The notes under the pieces were generated by a model. It was not told the DNA's origin. It worked only from the letters and a program-made list of their open reading frames with translations, and did no database searches. A DNA stretch of 64,000 bases, taken from the NCBI RefSeq assembly GCF_000154445.1, contig NZ_DS499566.1, one strand, 5' to 3'. Origin of the DNA: Intestinibacter bartlettii (GTDB lineage: Bacteria > Bacillota > Clostridia > Peptostreptococcales > Peptostreptococcaceae). Position numbers and translations under genes: made by a program. Below, piece by piece: positions 37,441 through 46,530 of the stretch. Position 1 is the first letter of the stretch. Every line of letters begins with the position of its first letter.

Positions 37441-38325
37441 TTAACAACCTTTTTCTACATAATTCTTATTTAAAGTAATCCAACCATCGCGATATGGAAC
37501 GTAACCCCATTCGCCATTTTCGGAAAGCTTTGTTATCTTGTATCTTATGCCTTCTTTTGGAACTGTGTAGATTATTTGAGAATGGATATTTGGTGATTTT
37601 CTTATGTTCACCTTTCCCAGTGTCTTTATATAAAATGGGAGTTCAACTCTTAAATAGTTTTTTTCAAATCCATTTAATCCAGAGCTTTTTATTATTGTCG
37701 GATAGTCCTTATAACAGTAATTTTGGTCGGCCACATTGCTTCCGATTCCCGGAATTTTTTTGCTTGTTAGGAAGTTTACTTCTCCACCAAATTGCCACAT
37801 TGATATTTTATATGTTGTGTAAGTTGAGCGTGTTGCATATTGTGCTATCCAGTGATCGTATTGTTTCAAATCTTCATCATCTAACTTGTCTCTCAATATA
37901 TATTTTCCTGAATATATTCCAACATAATATCCAGCTTTTTTTATCTCTTCCAAACAAGTTACAACAGCTCTTGTAAGTGCTGATCTACTTGTTGAGTTTA
38001 AAGTTGTTATATCTTCAACATCAAGCCAAATTGGATATTCAAATTGTTTACCTTTTATAGCATTTAATATAAATTCAGCTTCTCTTCTTGCTGTTTGTAT
38101 ACTATTGCATCTTGAATAAAAATAAACTCCAACAGGCATTCCAACTTCCTTAGCTCCTCTATAAAACTCTTCAAAATAAGGATCTAAATAAAGATTATGT
38201 CTGTTTGATGTGCTTGCAAACCCCACTCTAAGAATCGCAAATTTAACACCAGCATTTTTGACCTTTTTCCAATCGATTGGGTGATTGTACTTGCTCACAT
38301 CAATCCCCCATACTTTTATTGCCAT
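37441..38325 (-). CDS. GH25 lysozyme with C-terminal SH3 domain
   Basis: Cell-wall muramidase. The N-terminal ~200 residues are a GH25 barrel with GIDVSKYN (Asp near 9), the VGVYFYSR strand and the catalytic acidic cluster PIWLDVED. The C-terminal ~65 residues are a bacterial SH3 domain (VNIRKSPNIHSQII, then GYVPYRDGWI) for wall binding. There is no signal peptide and no holin, unlike a phage lysis cassette; it may be released otherwise or act in spore or wall turnover. Single-gene unit. Confidence 0.88.
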   Translation of the reverse strand: MAIKVWGIDVSKYNHPIDWKKVKNAGVKFAILRVGFASTSNRHNLYLDPYFEEFYRGAKEVGMPVGVYFYSRCNSIQTARREAEFILNAIKGKQFEYPIWLDVEDITTLNSTSRSALTRAVVTCLEEIKKAGYYVGIYSGKYILRDKLDDEDLKQYDHWIAQYATRSTYTTYKISMWQFGGEVNFLTSKKIPGIGSNVADQNYCYKDYPTIIKSSGLNGFEKNYLRVELPFYIKTLGKVNIRKSPNIHSQIIYTVPKEGIRYKITKLSENGEWGYVPYRDGWITLNKNYVEKGC

Positions 38326-38546
38326 TTTATCACCTTCCTGATGTCCATTATTAACTTTTTACTTTATAAAATATAAAACCATTGTAGTTCTTGTAAATAT
38401 TAATAAAAGACAAATTATTTCTTACTAATATTTTATAAAATTTCTAGCCAAAAAGTGACATTATATGCACATTTTATTTGTTAAAAAACAGTAATCTATA
38501 TGTATATTTTAAAAATTTTTATACAAAATACTATTGAGGTGATAAA

Positions 38547-39032
38547 ATGCTAAATTTAAATACTAAAGAAAAAAGTCTTTTAGAAGACGCTAAAGAACAT
38601 GAAACTTTATGTGTCGCAAAATATAAAGACCACGCAGAAAAAACAAATTGCCAAGAGTTAAAAAATCTATTTAATTCCTTAGCTTCAAAAGAACAACAAC
38701 ACTTAGACACTATAAATCAAATTCTAAACGGAACAGTGCCAAATATAAACCAAAACGCGAGCCAAGGTCAAGGAAATGAGCAAAATACACAATCTGAATT
38801 TAATTTAGGAAATTTACAAGGCCAAATTCAAATGAACTACAACGAAGGCGACAAACTTTTATGCCAAGATGCTCTATCAACTGAAAAATATGTTTCATCT
38901 ACATATAATACTTCGATTTTTGAATTTAGAGATAAAAATATAAGACAAGTTTTAAACCATATTCAAAAGGAAGAACAAGAACACGGCGAACAGATTTATA
39001 ACTATATGAATAAACATGGAATGTATAATTAA
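38547..39032 (+). CDS. CotF-like spore coat protein
   Basis: A 161-residue protein of two helical, ferritin-like halves (residues about 8-60 and 95-158) split by a Gln/Asn-rich linker. The motif LLCQDALSTEKYVSSTYN and a repeated HI-KEEQEHGEQIYNYM helix match CotF/spore coat families. It is the clearest sign that the organism forms spores. The start follows GAGGTG. Single gene with a terminator downstream. Confidence 0.82.
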   Translation: MLNLNTKEKSLLEDAKEHETLCVAKYKDHAEKTNCQELKNLFNSLASKEQQHLDTINQILNGTVPNINQNASQGQGNEQNTQSEFNLGNLQGQIQMNYNEGDKLLCQDALSTEKYVSSTYNTSIFEFRDKNIRQVLNHIQKEEQEHGEQIYNYMNKHGMYN

Positions 39033-39096
39033 AAAATAATGCTTTTAAATATATCTACATTATAAAGATATCTTTAAATTATTTATATACTTTGTT

Positions 39097-39130
39097 AAAA
39101 AAGGCTGTTACATATATCCTGTAACAGCCC
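39097..39130. terminator. Terminator between spore coat and DUF2442 genes
   Basis: A GGCTGTTACA/TGTAACAGCC stem lies between convergent genes; a six-T run lies on the minus-strand side. Confidence 0.85.
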
Positions 39131-39156
39131 CATTATAATAAGCCTATTAAATCATA

Positions 39157-39402
39157 TTATTCATTACTATACGGTACTCCATCCTCATATAATGTCTCTG
39201 GATCAACATCTATACCATTTGCCCATTCTATTGAATCAAAACTTACTTTAACTGTTTTGAATAATTTTTCATCCTTTAACTCTTTAAATACACCTTTTCC
39301 TAAAAGTGGTTTCATATCAAATATTCTTACACTATCATCTTCAAATGTTAATATAAGTTTATAATCATCAATTGTCTTTACATCTTTTACAGCTAAATAC
39401 AT
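39157..39402 (-). CDS. DUF2442 domain protein
   Basis: A complete 81-residue DUF2442 protein (VKDVKTIDDYKLILTFEDDS, DMKPLLGKGVF, IEWANGIDVDPETLY). The family usually sits directly after a DUF4160 gene in two-gene cassettes that resemble toxin-antitoxin modules; the activity is not known. Here a DUF4160 fragment lies immediately upstream, so the cassette is incomplete. GGGGGG precedes the ATG. Confidence 0.8.
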   Translation of the reverse strand: MYLAVKDVKTIDDYKLILTFEDDSVRIFDMKPLLGKGVFKELKDEKLFKTVKVSFDSIEWANGIDVDPETLYEDGVPYSNE

Positions 39403-39412
39403 ACAATCCCCC

Positions 39413-39496
39413 CTATTTTAGTGGTTCTATTTTAAATGGTAACTCACTATTCATAGCAATATCCCAATTAGCTAGTAATTCCTCTCTTACATTCAT
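39413..39496 (-). pseudogene. Fragment of a DUF4160 protein
   Basis: A 27-codon frame reading VREELLANWDIAMNSELPFK then IEPLK matches the C-terminal helix of DUF4160 proteins, and it ends 10 bases before the DUF2442 start, the normal gene order. The N-terminal two thirds are missing, with no homology seen in the 100 bases upstream. Confidence 0.55.
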
Positions 39497-39548
39497 TTTT
39501 ATTTTACTTTAAATATAACCAAAAAGTAAATATTAATTCAAAAAAACA

Positions 39549-39585
39549 AAATCCAAGGTGATTTAATTATCTCATACCTTGATTT
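39549..39585 (-). terminator. Stranded terminator-like hairpin
   Basis: AAATCCAAGGT/ACCTTGATTT arms are followed by a T run on the minus strand, but no minus-strand gene lies upstream. Possibly the original upstream terminator of the decayed DUF4160 cassette. Confidence 0.4.
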
Positions 39586-39638
39586 CACACATTTTTTAAT
39601 ATATACTACAGATAATTTAAAGAATTGGAGATGATATT

Positions 39639-40163
39639 TTGAGATATGTAATAGTAAGCGTTGTTAAAGGTCCTGCTGGCAATTTTAACAACAATTTAAG
39701 AAAAGAAGTTTTTGAAAAGCTTGGGGCAAAGTCGTCTAAACTGCCTGCACACTTTACGATAAAAGCTCCATTTGAGGCTGATGATATTTCTGATTTGGAC
39801 AAAGTTTTACAAGATTTTGCACAAAATCACAAAGCCCAAGATTACAAAATAAAGGGTTATAATCACTTCGACAACAGGGTAATATACATGGATGTACATA
39901 TGGGCAAGGAGTGCAAGATCTTGCATGATGAACTTATAGAAAAATTAGAAAAGCTTCCTTATATACACTTCAAAGCCCACGATTATAAAGATAAAGTTTT
40001 CCATGTTACAATTTCATCGAAAAAAATTCAAAAAATATATCACGAGCTTTGGGAATATGTAAATAATATCCCTTGTGATTTTGATTGTAAGTTCGACAAT
40101 GTTAGCGTATTTAAATGGGAAGATAATACATGGAAGTTGTATAAAGAATATTTATTTAAATAA
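39639..40163 (+). CDS. 2H phosphoesterase / 2'-5' RNA ligase superfamily protein
   Basis: A 174-residue YjcG/LigT-like protein with the two HxT signatures: HFTIKAPF near residue 38 and HVTISS near residue 127, which form the active site for cyclic or 2',5'-phosphodiesters. The substrate is unknown. The start codon is TTG at 39639, supported by GGAG eight bases upstream; the ATG a few bases later is out of frame. Ends at a strong terminator. Confidence 0.85.
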   Translation: MRYVIVSVVKGPAGNFNNNLRKEVFEKLGAKSSKLPAHFTIKAPFEADDISDLDKVLQDFAQNHKAQDYKIKGYNHFDNRVIYMDVHMGKECKILHDELIEKLEKLPYIHFKAHDYKDKVFHVTISSKKIQKIYHELWEYVNNIPCDFDCKFDNVSVFKWEDNTWKLYKEYLFK

Positions 40164-40194
40164 AAAAGGATACTAATCATAGTATCCTTTTTTA
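40164..40194. terminator. Bidirectional terminator between the 2H phosphoesterase and permease genes
   Basis: An AAAGGATACT/AGTATCCTTT stem is flanked by A and T runs between convergent genes. Confidence 0.9.
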
Positions 40195-41541
40195 TTATGA
40201 TGCTTTATTTTCTTCTTCTAATTCTGGTTTTTTCTTAGTCATAATTGCATATACAGGTAATCCTATTAATGTTACTATAACTCCACCTAAAGAAATCATC
40301 GAACTTTTCATACCAGCTAAGAATAGTTGATCTATTACAACGAATAAACCACTACAAATAGATATTATTGGTATTACTGGATAGAATGGAACCTTATAAG
40401 GTCTTTTTAAATCAGGTTGAGTTTTTCTAAGTTTTATAACACCTATAAATGTTAATGTATAGAATGCCCATATAGCAAACATAGATAAATCACTTAATAA
40501 GTTAAATTGTCCTGATAATGCATATATAACAGAAAGCACTACCATAAATAGAGTTGCATTTGCAGGAACTCCATTTTTATTTAATTTACCAAACGTAGCT
40601 GGTAAAAGTTTTTGATTAGCTAATGTGTAAGGTATTCTTGGTCCAGTTAAAAGATATCCGTTTAGACATCCAAATACTGATACTAATATACCTACATTTA
40701 TTAATTTACCACCAACAGGCCCAAATATTTTTTCAGCTACTATAGATGCTGGTGAAGCGTATTGAGCTAATTCACTTGCAGGTAATACCCATAAGTATGC
40801 TAAGTTTATAACTACATTAATAGCCATTACTATAGATAACCCACCTATGATAGCTTTTGGTAAATCTTTGCCTGGATTTTTCATTTCTCCAGCAAGAGCA
40901 CCTACGTTTATCCATCCATCGTAAGCAAATAGTATTGCAACAAGTAACTGACCTATAATACCCATTGGTCTTATTCCTTCAGCTACTAAAGGATTCATTA
41001 TTGGGTTATCTCCGCTCCCTTTTATAAATCCAAATACTATTATTAATCCAAGAGGAATTAACTTACATACAGTAGATACTGTTTGTATAGCTCCACTTGT
41101 TTTAGAACCGAATGTATTTAATATTCCTATTAATAGTATTACTCCAATAGACATCGGCATTACTAAAGAAGAATTATTTAAAAGTAATGCAGCTTGTTGC
41201 CCAAACATAACTGCTATAGCAGCTGCTGTAGCTGGGAAAAATAGTACTGTTTGCATCCAACCTGTTAAGAACCCTAGCTTTTTACCGTATATCTCTTCAA
41301 TATATACCATCATTCCGCCTGTTTTAGGGATAGCAGCTGATACTTCTGCAGCAGTAAGACCTGCAGTTATTGTCATTATACCTGCTATAATCCATGCTAA
41401 TATTCCAAGACCAGGAGCACCTCCTGTTAATGTGTATACCGCTTGAGGTTTAAAGAACACCCCACCACCTATAACCATACCTACAACAGTAGATAAAGCT
41501 GCGGCTATACCTAAGTTTTTTTGCAGTTGTTTATTTTCCAT
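40195..41541 (-). CDS. APC family amino-acid permease (SteT-like)
   Basis: A 448-residue protein with about 12 transmembrane helices. The helix 1 motif VVGMVIGGGVFFKP and the helix 6 segment ILFAYDGWINVGALAGEMKNPGKDLP are hallmarks of the LAT/SteT exchangers. SteT relatives swap serine, threonine or aromatic amino acids; the substrate here is not fixed by sequence. Single-gene unit with a short polar C-terminus. Confidence 0.85.
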   Translation of the reverse strand: MENKQLQKNLGIAAALSTVVGMVIGGGVFFKPQAVYTLTGGAPGLGILAWIIAGIMTITAGLTAAEVSAAIPKTGGMMVYIEEIYGKKLGFLTGWMQTVLFFPATAAAIAVMFGQQAALLLNNSSLVMPMSIGVILLIGILNTFGSKTSGAIQTVSTVCKLIPLGLIIVFGFIKGSGDNPIMNPLVAEGIRPMGIIGQLLVAILFAYDGWINVGALAGEMKNPGKDLPKAIIGGLSIVMAINVVINLAYLWVLPASELAQYASPASIVAEKIFGPVGGKLINVGILVSVFGCLNGYLLTGPRIPYTLANQKLLPATFGKLNKNGVPANATLFMVVLSVIYALSGQFNLLSDLSMFAIWAFYTLTFIGVIKLRKTQPDLKRPYKVPFYPVIPIISICSGLFVVIDQLFLAGMKSSMISLGGVIVTLIGLPVYAIMTKKKPELEEENKAS

Positions 41542-41704
41542 AAACTATGTTCCTTTCGCATATTATTTTCTTTTGTTTTATTTTAGTCACTCTACTTAGT
41601 ATATAGGTTTCTCTTGTTTATTCAAGCTGTATTTTAATCCCTAAAATGGTAATTTTATGTATATAGATAGATTTCTTATAATAGTCATCTCTTTTTATAT
41701 CAAA

Positions 41705-43558
41705 TCAAAAAAGTTTTTCTAAAAAATTATATTCAGGTAAATAATTAAAACATGTAAATGAATATTGTCCATTCATCGAATTTGGTTTTACTCTAGACAT
41801 GCTTATAAATATTGCATTGCCTACATTTTTTCTAATATCCACGATATTTTCGCTTCTACAAGAGTCTAAAACTAAAATGATATTAGGTGTTTGCCATCCC
41901 TTATAGCTGTGATATGAGCATATTTTAAGTCTTCCTGTTCCGCCTCTAAATTTCCATTTTTCATTTCTTCTATTTTTTTCGTTTTTCCCTTTATTCATAT
42001 CATATACATGAGATACTTTTATTCCTTTATTCATAAAAAATTTTACAATATCCACACCTGTGTTTTCATTCGTAGTTAAGATCGTTATGTCTTCTAATTT
42101 ATTATTTTCTCTCAGTTCTTTTATTTTTGAATTAATTTTATTTAATTTATCATCTTCAGAGTTTATATCACAATTTGTCCACTCCATCTTACTAAGTAAA
42201 CTTATTTGAGTGGAATTATTTTTAGGAATTAATATATCTTCTCCAGCTATGCCTAGTTCTTTTCGTATAAGTCCTATTTTTTCAATTATCTCTTCTGGCA
42301 TTCTATATGAATATTTTAAACTTCCAGGTTGCCCCCTAAATCCTATATTTTTTGTCTCTTGACTATCTTCAATCCATATTCCATGCTCATATAAATCTTG
42401 TGCTTTGTCATATACAATAAATAATTCGCCTTTTTTAGTATAAAATTTTTTGAGAAATCTAATCCAATCTCCTCTGAAATCTTGTCCTTCATCTATTAAT
42501 ATGTAATCATATTTAAGTTCATATGGTAGTGGATTTAACTCCATAAAATTTTCAAGACATTTAATCCAATCTTTTGTAAAATCATAATCTTTATTATTAT
42601 GAATATCCAATTCATTATATGGAAGCTTTATACAATATGATGCAGCTACAACTTTTAGGAATTCATGAAAATATAGTACACTTAAATTTTGTTTTAATTT
42701 CCATCTGTCATCTAGCCCAAATTGTTGGCTGCATAAATCTTTTAGATAGTGTCTTAGTGTTATGTTATAAGTCAAAATAAGTACACGATAATCTTTTTTC
42801 AATGCTCTAGCCGCCTTTTCAGCTAAAACTAGCGATTTGCCAGCTCCAGCTACTCCACCCCATCTACGTATAGAGTTTTGTTTTAATTTTGCTAACTCTA
42901 ATTGTTCCCCGACTAGTTTAAATGGGGCTTTTCTTTCATAATTATAATCTGCATATTGTAAATTCTTAATTAATTGGGATACCATATTTTCTAATAGGCC
43001 ATCTTTATTATACTTTGATTGTATAACTTCAAGTGCCCATGTATATTGTCTATGATCTAATTTTTTATTAATATCATTTATATTATCTATATCACAATCT
43101 GTCCAAATTTTAGTGTATGTATTATTCGAGCAAAAACTTAAAGCTTGTTCTTTAGAAGCTCCGTGAAAATATACAACTGTTTCTATACATCCATAATAAT
43201 CATTATTTTTAGAAACAAAATCTTCACTATTATTTAAATCTGATTTAAGAATACAATTTTTATAAGTTTCAACTTGTTCTACCGGATCTTTTTTATGTAA
43301 TCTTCTATCTGTACCTCTGATATATCCTCCCGATTCATAAATATCTAAACCCAGATTCCAATCCTTTACTTCAATAATTATAACGCCTTTTTTAGGATTA
43401 AGTAATATAAAATCTGGTTTTATAGAGTCTATGTGAGGTTGTTCAAATACTGTCCATCCATCAAATCTAGGGCTATTTTTTAAAACATTTAATAATTTTT
43501 CCTCCCCCTCAGTTCTTTTATCTCTTGGATTAATATTTTCAAATATATCTGCTGACAT
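41705..43558 (-). CDS. NERD nuclease-domain UvrD/Rep-like helicase
   Basis: The start at 43558 follows GAGGGGAG; an in-frame start six codons earlier lacks a site. Residues about 16-135 are a NERD domain with PD-(D/E)XK-like residues Asp49 and Glu63-x-Lys65 (IIEVKDW). A superfamily 1 ATPase follows: Walker A GVAGAGKS (235-242), Walker B ILIDEGQDF, late motifs YRMPEEI and SYHSYKGWQ. Such nuclease-helicase fusions include phage-defence proteins, for example Nhi. That role is plausible but unproven here. Single gene. Confidence 0.82.
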   Translation of the reverse strand: MSADIFENINPRDKRTEGEEKLLNVLKNSPRFDGWTVFEQPHIDSIKPDFILLNPKKGVIIIEVKDWNLGLDIYESGGYIRGTDRRLHKKDPVEQVETYKNCILKSDLNNSEDFVSKNNDYYGCIETVVYFHGASKEQALSFCSNNTYTKIWTDCDIDNINDINKKLDHRQYTWALEVIQSKYNKDGLLENMVSQLIKNLQYADYNYERKAPFKLVGEQLELAKLKQNSIRRWGGVAGAGKSLVLAEKAARALKKDYRVLILTYNITLRHYLKDLCSQQFGLDDRWKLKQNLSVLYFHEFLKVVAASYCIKLPYNELDIHNNKDYDFTKDWIKCLENFMELNPLPYELKYDYILIDEGQDFRGDWIRFLKKFYTKKGELFIVYDKAQDLYEHGIWIEDSQETKNIGFRGQPGSLKYSYRMPEEIIEKIGLIRKELGIAGEDILIPKNNSTQISLLSKMEWTNCDINSEDDKLNKINSKIKELRENNKLEDITILTTNENTGVDIVKFFMNKGIKVSHVYDMNKGKNEKNRRNEKWKFRGGTGRLKICSYHSYKGWQTPNIILVLDSCRSENIVDIRKNVGNAIFISMSRVKPNSMNGQYSFTCFNYLPEYNFLEKLF

Positions 43559-43958
43559 ATAATCTACTCCCCTCAATAATAACTTTTTTATTTAAACAAC
43601 AATGTTTTTAAATACTTGTTACTTTTTTAATAAAAATTCTTACTAATATAATATATCTATAAAATATACTTGTAATGACTAAATCTTATCTTTTAATTAA
43701 TTTTTCCTACCTTGAATATTTTATAAATAATTGGAAATAATACTTTGAGATGCACTAATGCGAACAAAAAATAACGACTTATTAAACTGTAATACAACAC
43801 AAACTACTAATTGTTGCTAAAAAATAGTTAAAAAATCTATATCAAAAAAATTAGTTATAATAAAGATTTTTTTATAATATTACTATTTTATATATCTTGT
43901 ATACTAAATTCCATTGTGATATAATAATTTAGTTATAATAAGAAAAGGAGATTTTTAT
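43559..43958 (+). other. Intergenic region upstream of typA
   Basis: Very AT-rich, with no gene seen. It holds the typA promoter at 43897-43925; the divergent NERD-helicase promoter must also lie here. Confidence 0.5.
43897..43925 (+). promoter_or_regulatory. typA promoter
   Basis: -35 TTGTAT (43897-43902), 17-base spacer and perfect -10 TATAAT (43920-43925), about 33 bases upstream of the start and followed by AAAAGGAG. Confidence 0.8.
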
Positions 43959-45794
43959 ATGTCAATTAAACATAAAATAATAAATATTGCAGTAATTGCC
44001 CACGTTGACGCCGGAAAATCAACTCTAGTTGACGCTTTCTTATCTCAAAGTGGTGTATTTAGAGCAAACGAAGTAGTAAAAGAATGTGTAATGGATAGTA
44101 ATGACCTTGAAGCAGAAAGAGGTATAACAATATATTCTAAAAACTGTTCTATAAATTATAAGGATTACAAAATAAACATAGTAGATACTCCAGGACATAG
44201 TGACTTCTCATCAGAAGTAGAACGTGTTATAAAAACAGTTGATACAGTTATATTACTTGTAGACGCTTCTGAAGGGCCAATGCCTCAAACAAGATTCGTT
44301 TTACAAAAATCATTAGAATTAGGTCTTAGACCAATATTATTCATAAACAAAATAGATAAAAAAGACCAAAGAGCTGAAGAAGTTGTTGATGAAGTATTCG
44401 ACTTATTCGTAGACTTAAATGCAACTGATGAACAATGTGAGTTCCCAATAATCTACGGTATAGCTAAACAAGGTATAGCAAAAAGAGAAATGGATGACGA
44501 TAGCACAGACTTATCTCCATTATTCGAAACTATAGTTGACCATGTTGAAGCATATCCAGATTATGACGATAAACACCTTCAACTTCAAATATCTGCACTT
44601 GCATACGATGACTATGTAGGTAGACTTGGTATAGGTAGAGTTTACAAAGGTACTGTTAAAAGTGGTGAACAAATATCTGTATGTAAATCAGGTTCTGTAG
44701 TTTCTAGAGGTAAAATATCTAAATTATCAGTTTACGAAGGATTAAAACAAGTTGAAGTTAATGAAGCTGGTAGTGGTGAAATAGTTGTTATAGCAGGTAT
44801 ACCTGATATATCAATAGGTGAAACTATATGTGAAGTTGGAAACGAACTTCCAATGGAAATGATACACATAGAAGAACCTACTCTATCAATGAACTTCTTA
44901 GTTAATGATTCTCCATTCGCTGGTAAGAGTGGTAAATTCGTAACTACAAGACACTTAAAAGATAGATTAGAAAAAGAACTTGAAGTTAACGTTGGTCTTA
45001 AAGTTGAACCAATGGACACTACTGACGGATACAAAGTAAGTGGTCGTGGTGAGCTTCACTTATCAATATTACTTGAAAACATGAGACGTGAAGGATACGA
45101 AATAGGTGTATCTAAACCAGAAGTTTTAATGCACAAAACTGAAGATGGTAGAGTTCAAGAACCAATCGAAAAAGTTATAATAAACTGTCCAGAAGTTTAC
45201 TCTGGTACTGTAATAAACAAAATGAACTTAAGAAAAGGTATGATGGAAGCAATGTCTATAGAAGGAGATTACGTAAAAATCGAATTCTCTGCTCCAACTC
45301 GTGGACTTTTAGGATACAGAAGTGAGTTCATAAATGATACTCGTGGTGAAGGAAACATGGTAAGATCTTTCGCTAGATACGAAGATTATAAAGGTGAAAT
45401 ACCAACAAGAAACAACGGAGTTTTAATAGCTCAAGGTGCTGGTACAACTATGGCTTACGGTCTTAACGCACTAAGCGAAAGAGCTCAAATGTTCGTTGAA
45501 CCAGGTGTTGATGTTTACGAAGGTATGATAATCGGAATGAACTCAAGACGTGAAGATATGGTAGTTAACCCATGTAAAAACAAAAAACTTACAAACGTTC
45601 GTGCTTCAGGAAGTGACGACGCTATAAAATTAAACCCAGCTAGAACATTCACTCTTGAAGAAGCTCTAGAATTTATAGATGATGATGAATTAGTAGAAAT
45701 CACTCCAGATTCTATAAGACTTAGAAAGAAATACTTAAAAGAACACGAGAGACTACAATACAACAAACAAAGACAAAGAGCAGCAATAAAATAA
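43959..45794 (+). CDS. typA: Translational GTPase TypA/BipA
   Basis: Ribosome-binding GTPase involved in stress adaptation and 50S assembly. The 611-residue length is normal. G motifs: AHVDAGKST (14-22), the switch I/effector ERGITI, DTPGHSD and NKIDK. EF-G-like domains III and V and the TypA-specific C-terminal domain follow (RGLLGYRSEFINDTRGEGN, then NPCKNKKLTNVRASGSDDA). A single gene with a clear promoter and a very strong terminator. Confidence 0.97.
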   Translation: MSIKHKIINIAVIAHVDAGKSTLVDAFLSQSGVFRANEVVKECVMDSNDLEAERGITIYSKNCSINYKDYKINIVDTPGHSDFSSEVERVIKTVDTVILLVDASEGPMPQTRFVLQKSLELGLRPILFINKIDKKDQRAEEVVDEVFDLFVDLNATDEQCEFPIIYGIAKQGIAKREMDDDSTDLSPLFETIVDHVEAYPDYDDKHLQLQISALAYDDYVGRLGIGRVYKGTVKSGEQISVCKSGSVVSRGKISKLSVYEGLKQVEVNEAGSGEIVVIAGIPDISIGETICEVGNELPMEMIHIEEPTLSMNFLVNDSPFAGKSGKFVTTRHLKDRLEKELEVNVGLKVEPMDTTDGYKVSGRGELHLSILLENMRREGYEIGVSKPEVLMHKTEDGRVQEPIEKVIINCPEVYSGTVINKMNLRKGMMEAMSIEGDYVKIEFSAPTRGLLGYRSEFINDTRGEGNMVRSFARYEDYKGEIPTRNNGVLIAQGAGTTMAYGLNALSERAQMFVEPGVDVYEGMIIGMNSRREDMVVNPCKNKKLTNVRASGSDDAIKLNPARTFTLEEALEFIDDDELVEITPDSIRLRKKYLKEHERLQYNKQRQRAAIK

Positions 45795-45802
45795 TTGCTT
45801 AA

Positions 45803-45846
45803 ATAAGGCTTAGACAAAACATTTTGTCTAAGCCTTATTATTTTGA
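45803..45846. terminator. Terminator of typA
   Basis: An 18-bp perfect stem, AATAAGGCTTAGACAAAA and its complement, lies between convergent genes. Confidence 0.92.
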
Positions 45847-46242
45847 TTTCTTCTCTAAAAATATACCAAATAAATAAGATATTATAGAAAATATAAATGC
45901 AGTTAACATTGAGCACGAGACACCTTTGATAAGTGTTTCTGATATGCCAATTATAATCATATTTAAAGGTATATCTAAAGTCAAATATAATAAATTATAT
46001 TGGGTATCTGTAAGTCCTCTTAGCTCTTTCAAAACCTTTAAAAAACATACAACTATAAAGTCTAGAATCATACTCAAAATTAAAACTATCCCAAGGAACT
46101 TTGCTAGGGATAATAAATTATTGTACTTCAATCCAAGTAAATATAGTATGGTTCCTCCAAAAAATAAAAAAAGTGCATAAACTATTATAGCCAGTATAAT
46201 ACCTGGAATTAGTATTTGTAGTAATTTTTTTATATTAGTCAT
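45838..46242 (-). CDS. Small polytopic membrane protein (YrvL-like)
   Basis: A 134-residue protein with four predicted transmembrane helices and a central loop with LKVLKELRGLTDTQYN. Size and layout resemble the YrvL family, which in B. subtilis influences oxalate decarboxylase expression with a sigma-like system; that link is not supported by neighbours here. The stop codon lies at the edge of the typA terminator. GGAGGA precedes the ATG. Confidence 0.5.
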   Translation of the reverse strand: MTNIKKLLQILIPGIILAIIVYALFLFFGGTILYLLGLKYNNLLSLAKFLGIVLILSMILDFIVVCFLKVLKELRGLTDTQYNLLYLTLDIPLNMIIIGISETLIKGVSCSMLTAFIFSIISYLFGIFLEKKSK

Positions 46243-46367
46243 AAAAATCCTCCTTATATATAGTAATGATATTATAATATGTTATTACTGAGTACATCTA
46301 TTTTAACATATTGTTCATTTTATAAAAATAAAATTGTGTTTTTATATAGAATTATTTCCTTACAATG

Positions 46368-46417
46368 AAAAAAGGCTAATACAAAATAGATTTTTTATTC
46401 TGTATTAGCCCCTTTTT
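46368..46417 (-). terminator. Terminator of the nitrogenase-like/ABC operon
   Basis: A GGCTAATACAAAATA/TATTCTGTATTAGCC stem is followed by six T on the minus strand, about 115 bases after the last gene. Confidence 0.85.
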
Positions 46418-46530
46418 ATATGAGTTTTACTTAAATAGCTAATAAATACTTTACATAGTTAAAAATTCCATTAATTTATATAAGAATTTTGCTTTATAAA
46501 AGTATTTATTTAATGCTAAGCTTCCTTATT

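Noticed and set aside
36550..38325. Prophage suggested by an initiator-like protein next to a lysozyme
   Set aside because: The genes converge, there are no structural, integrase or holin genes, and a spore coat gene follows; at most a relic.
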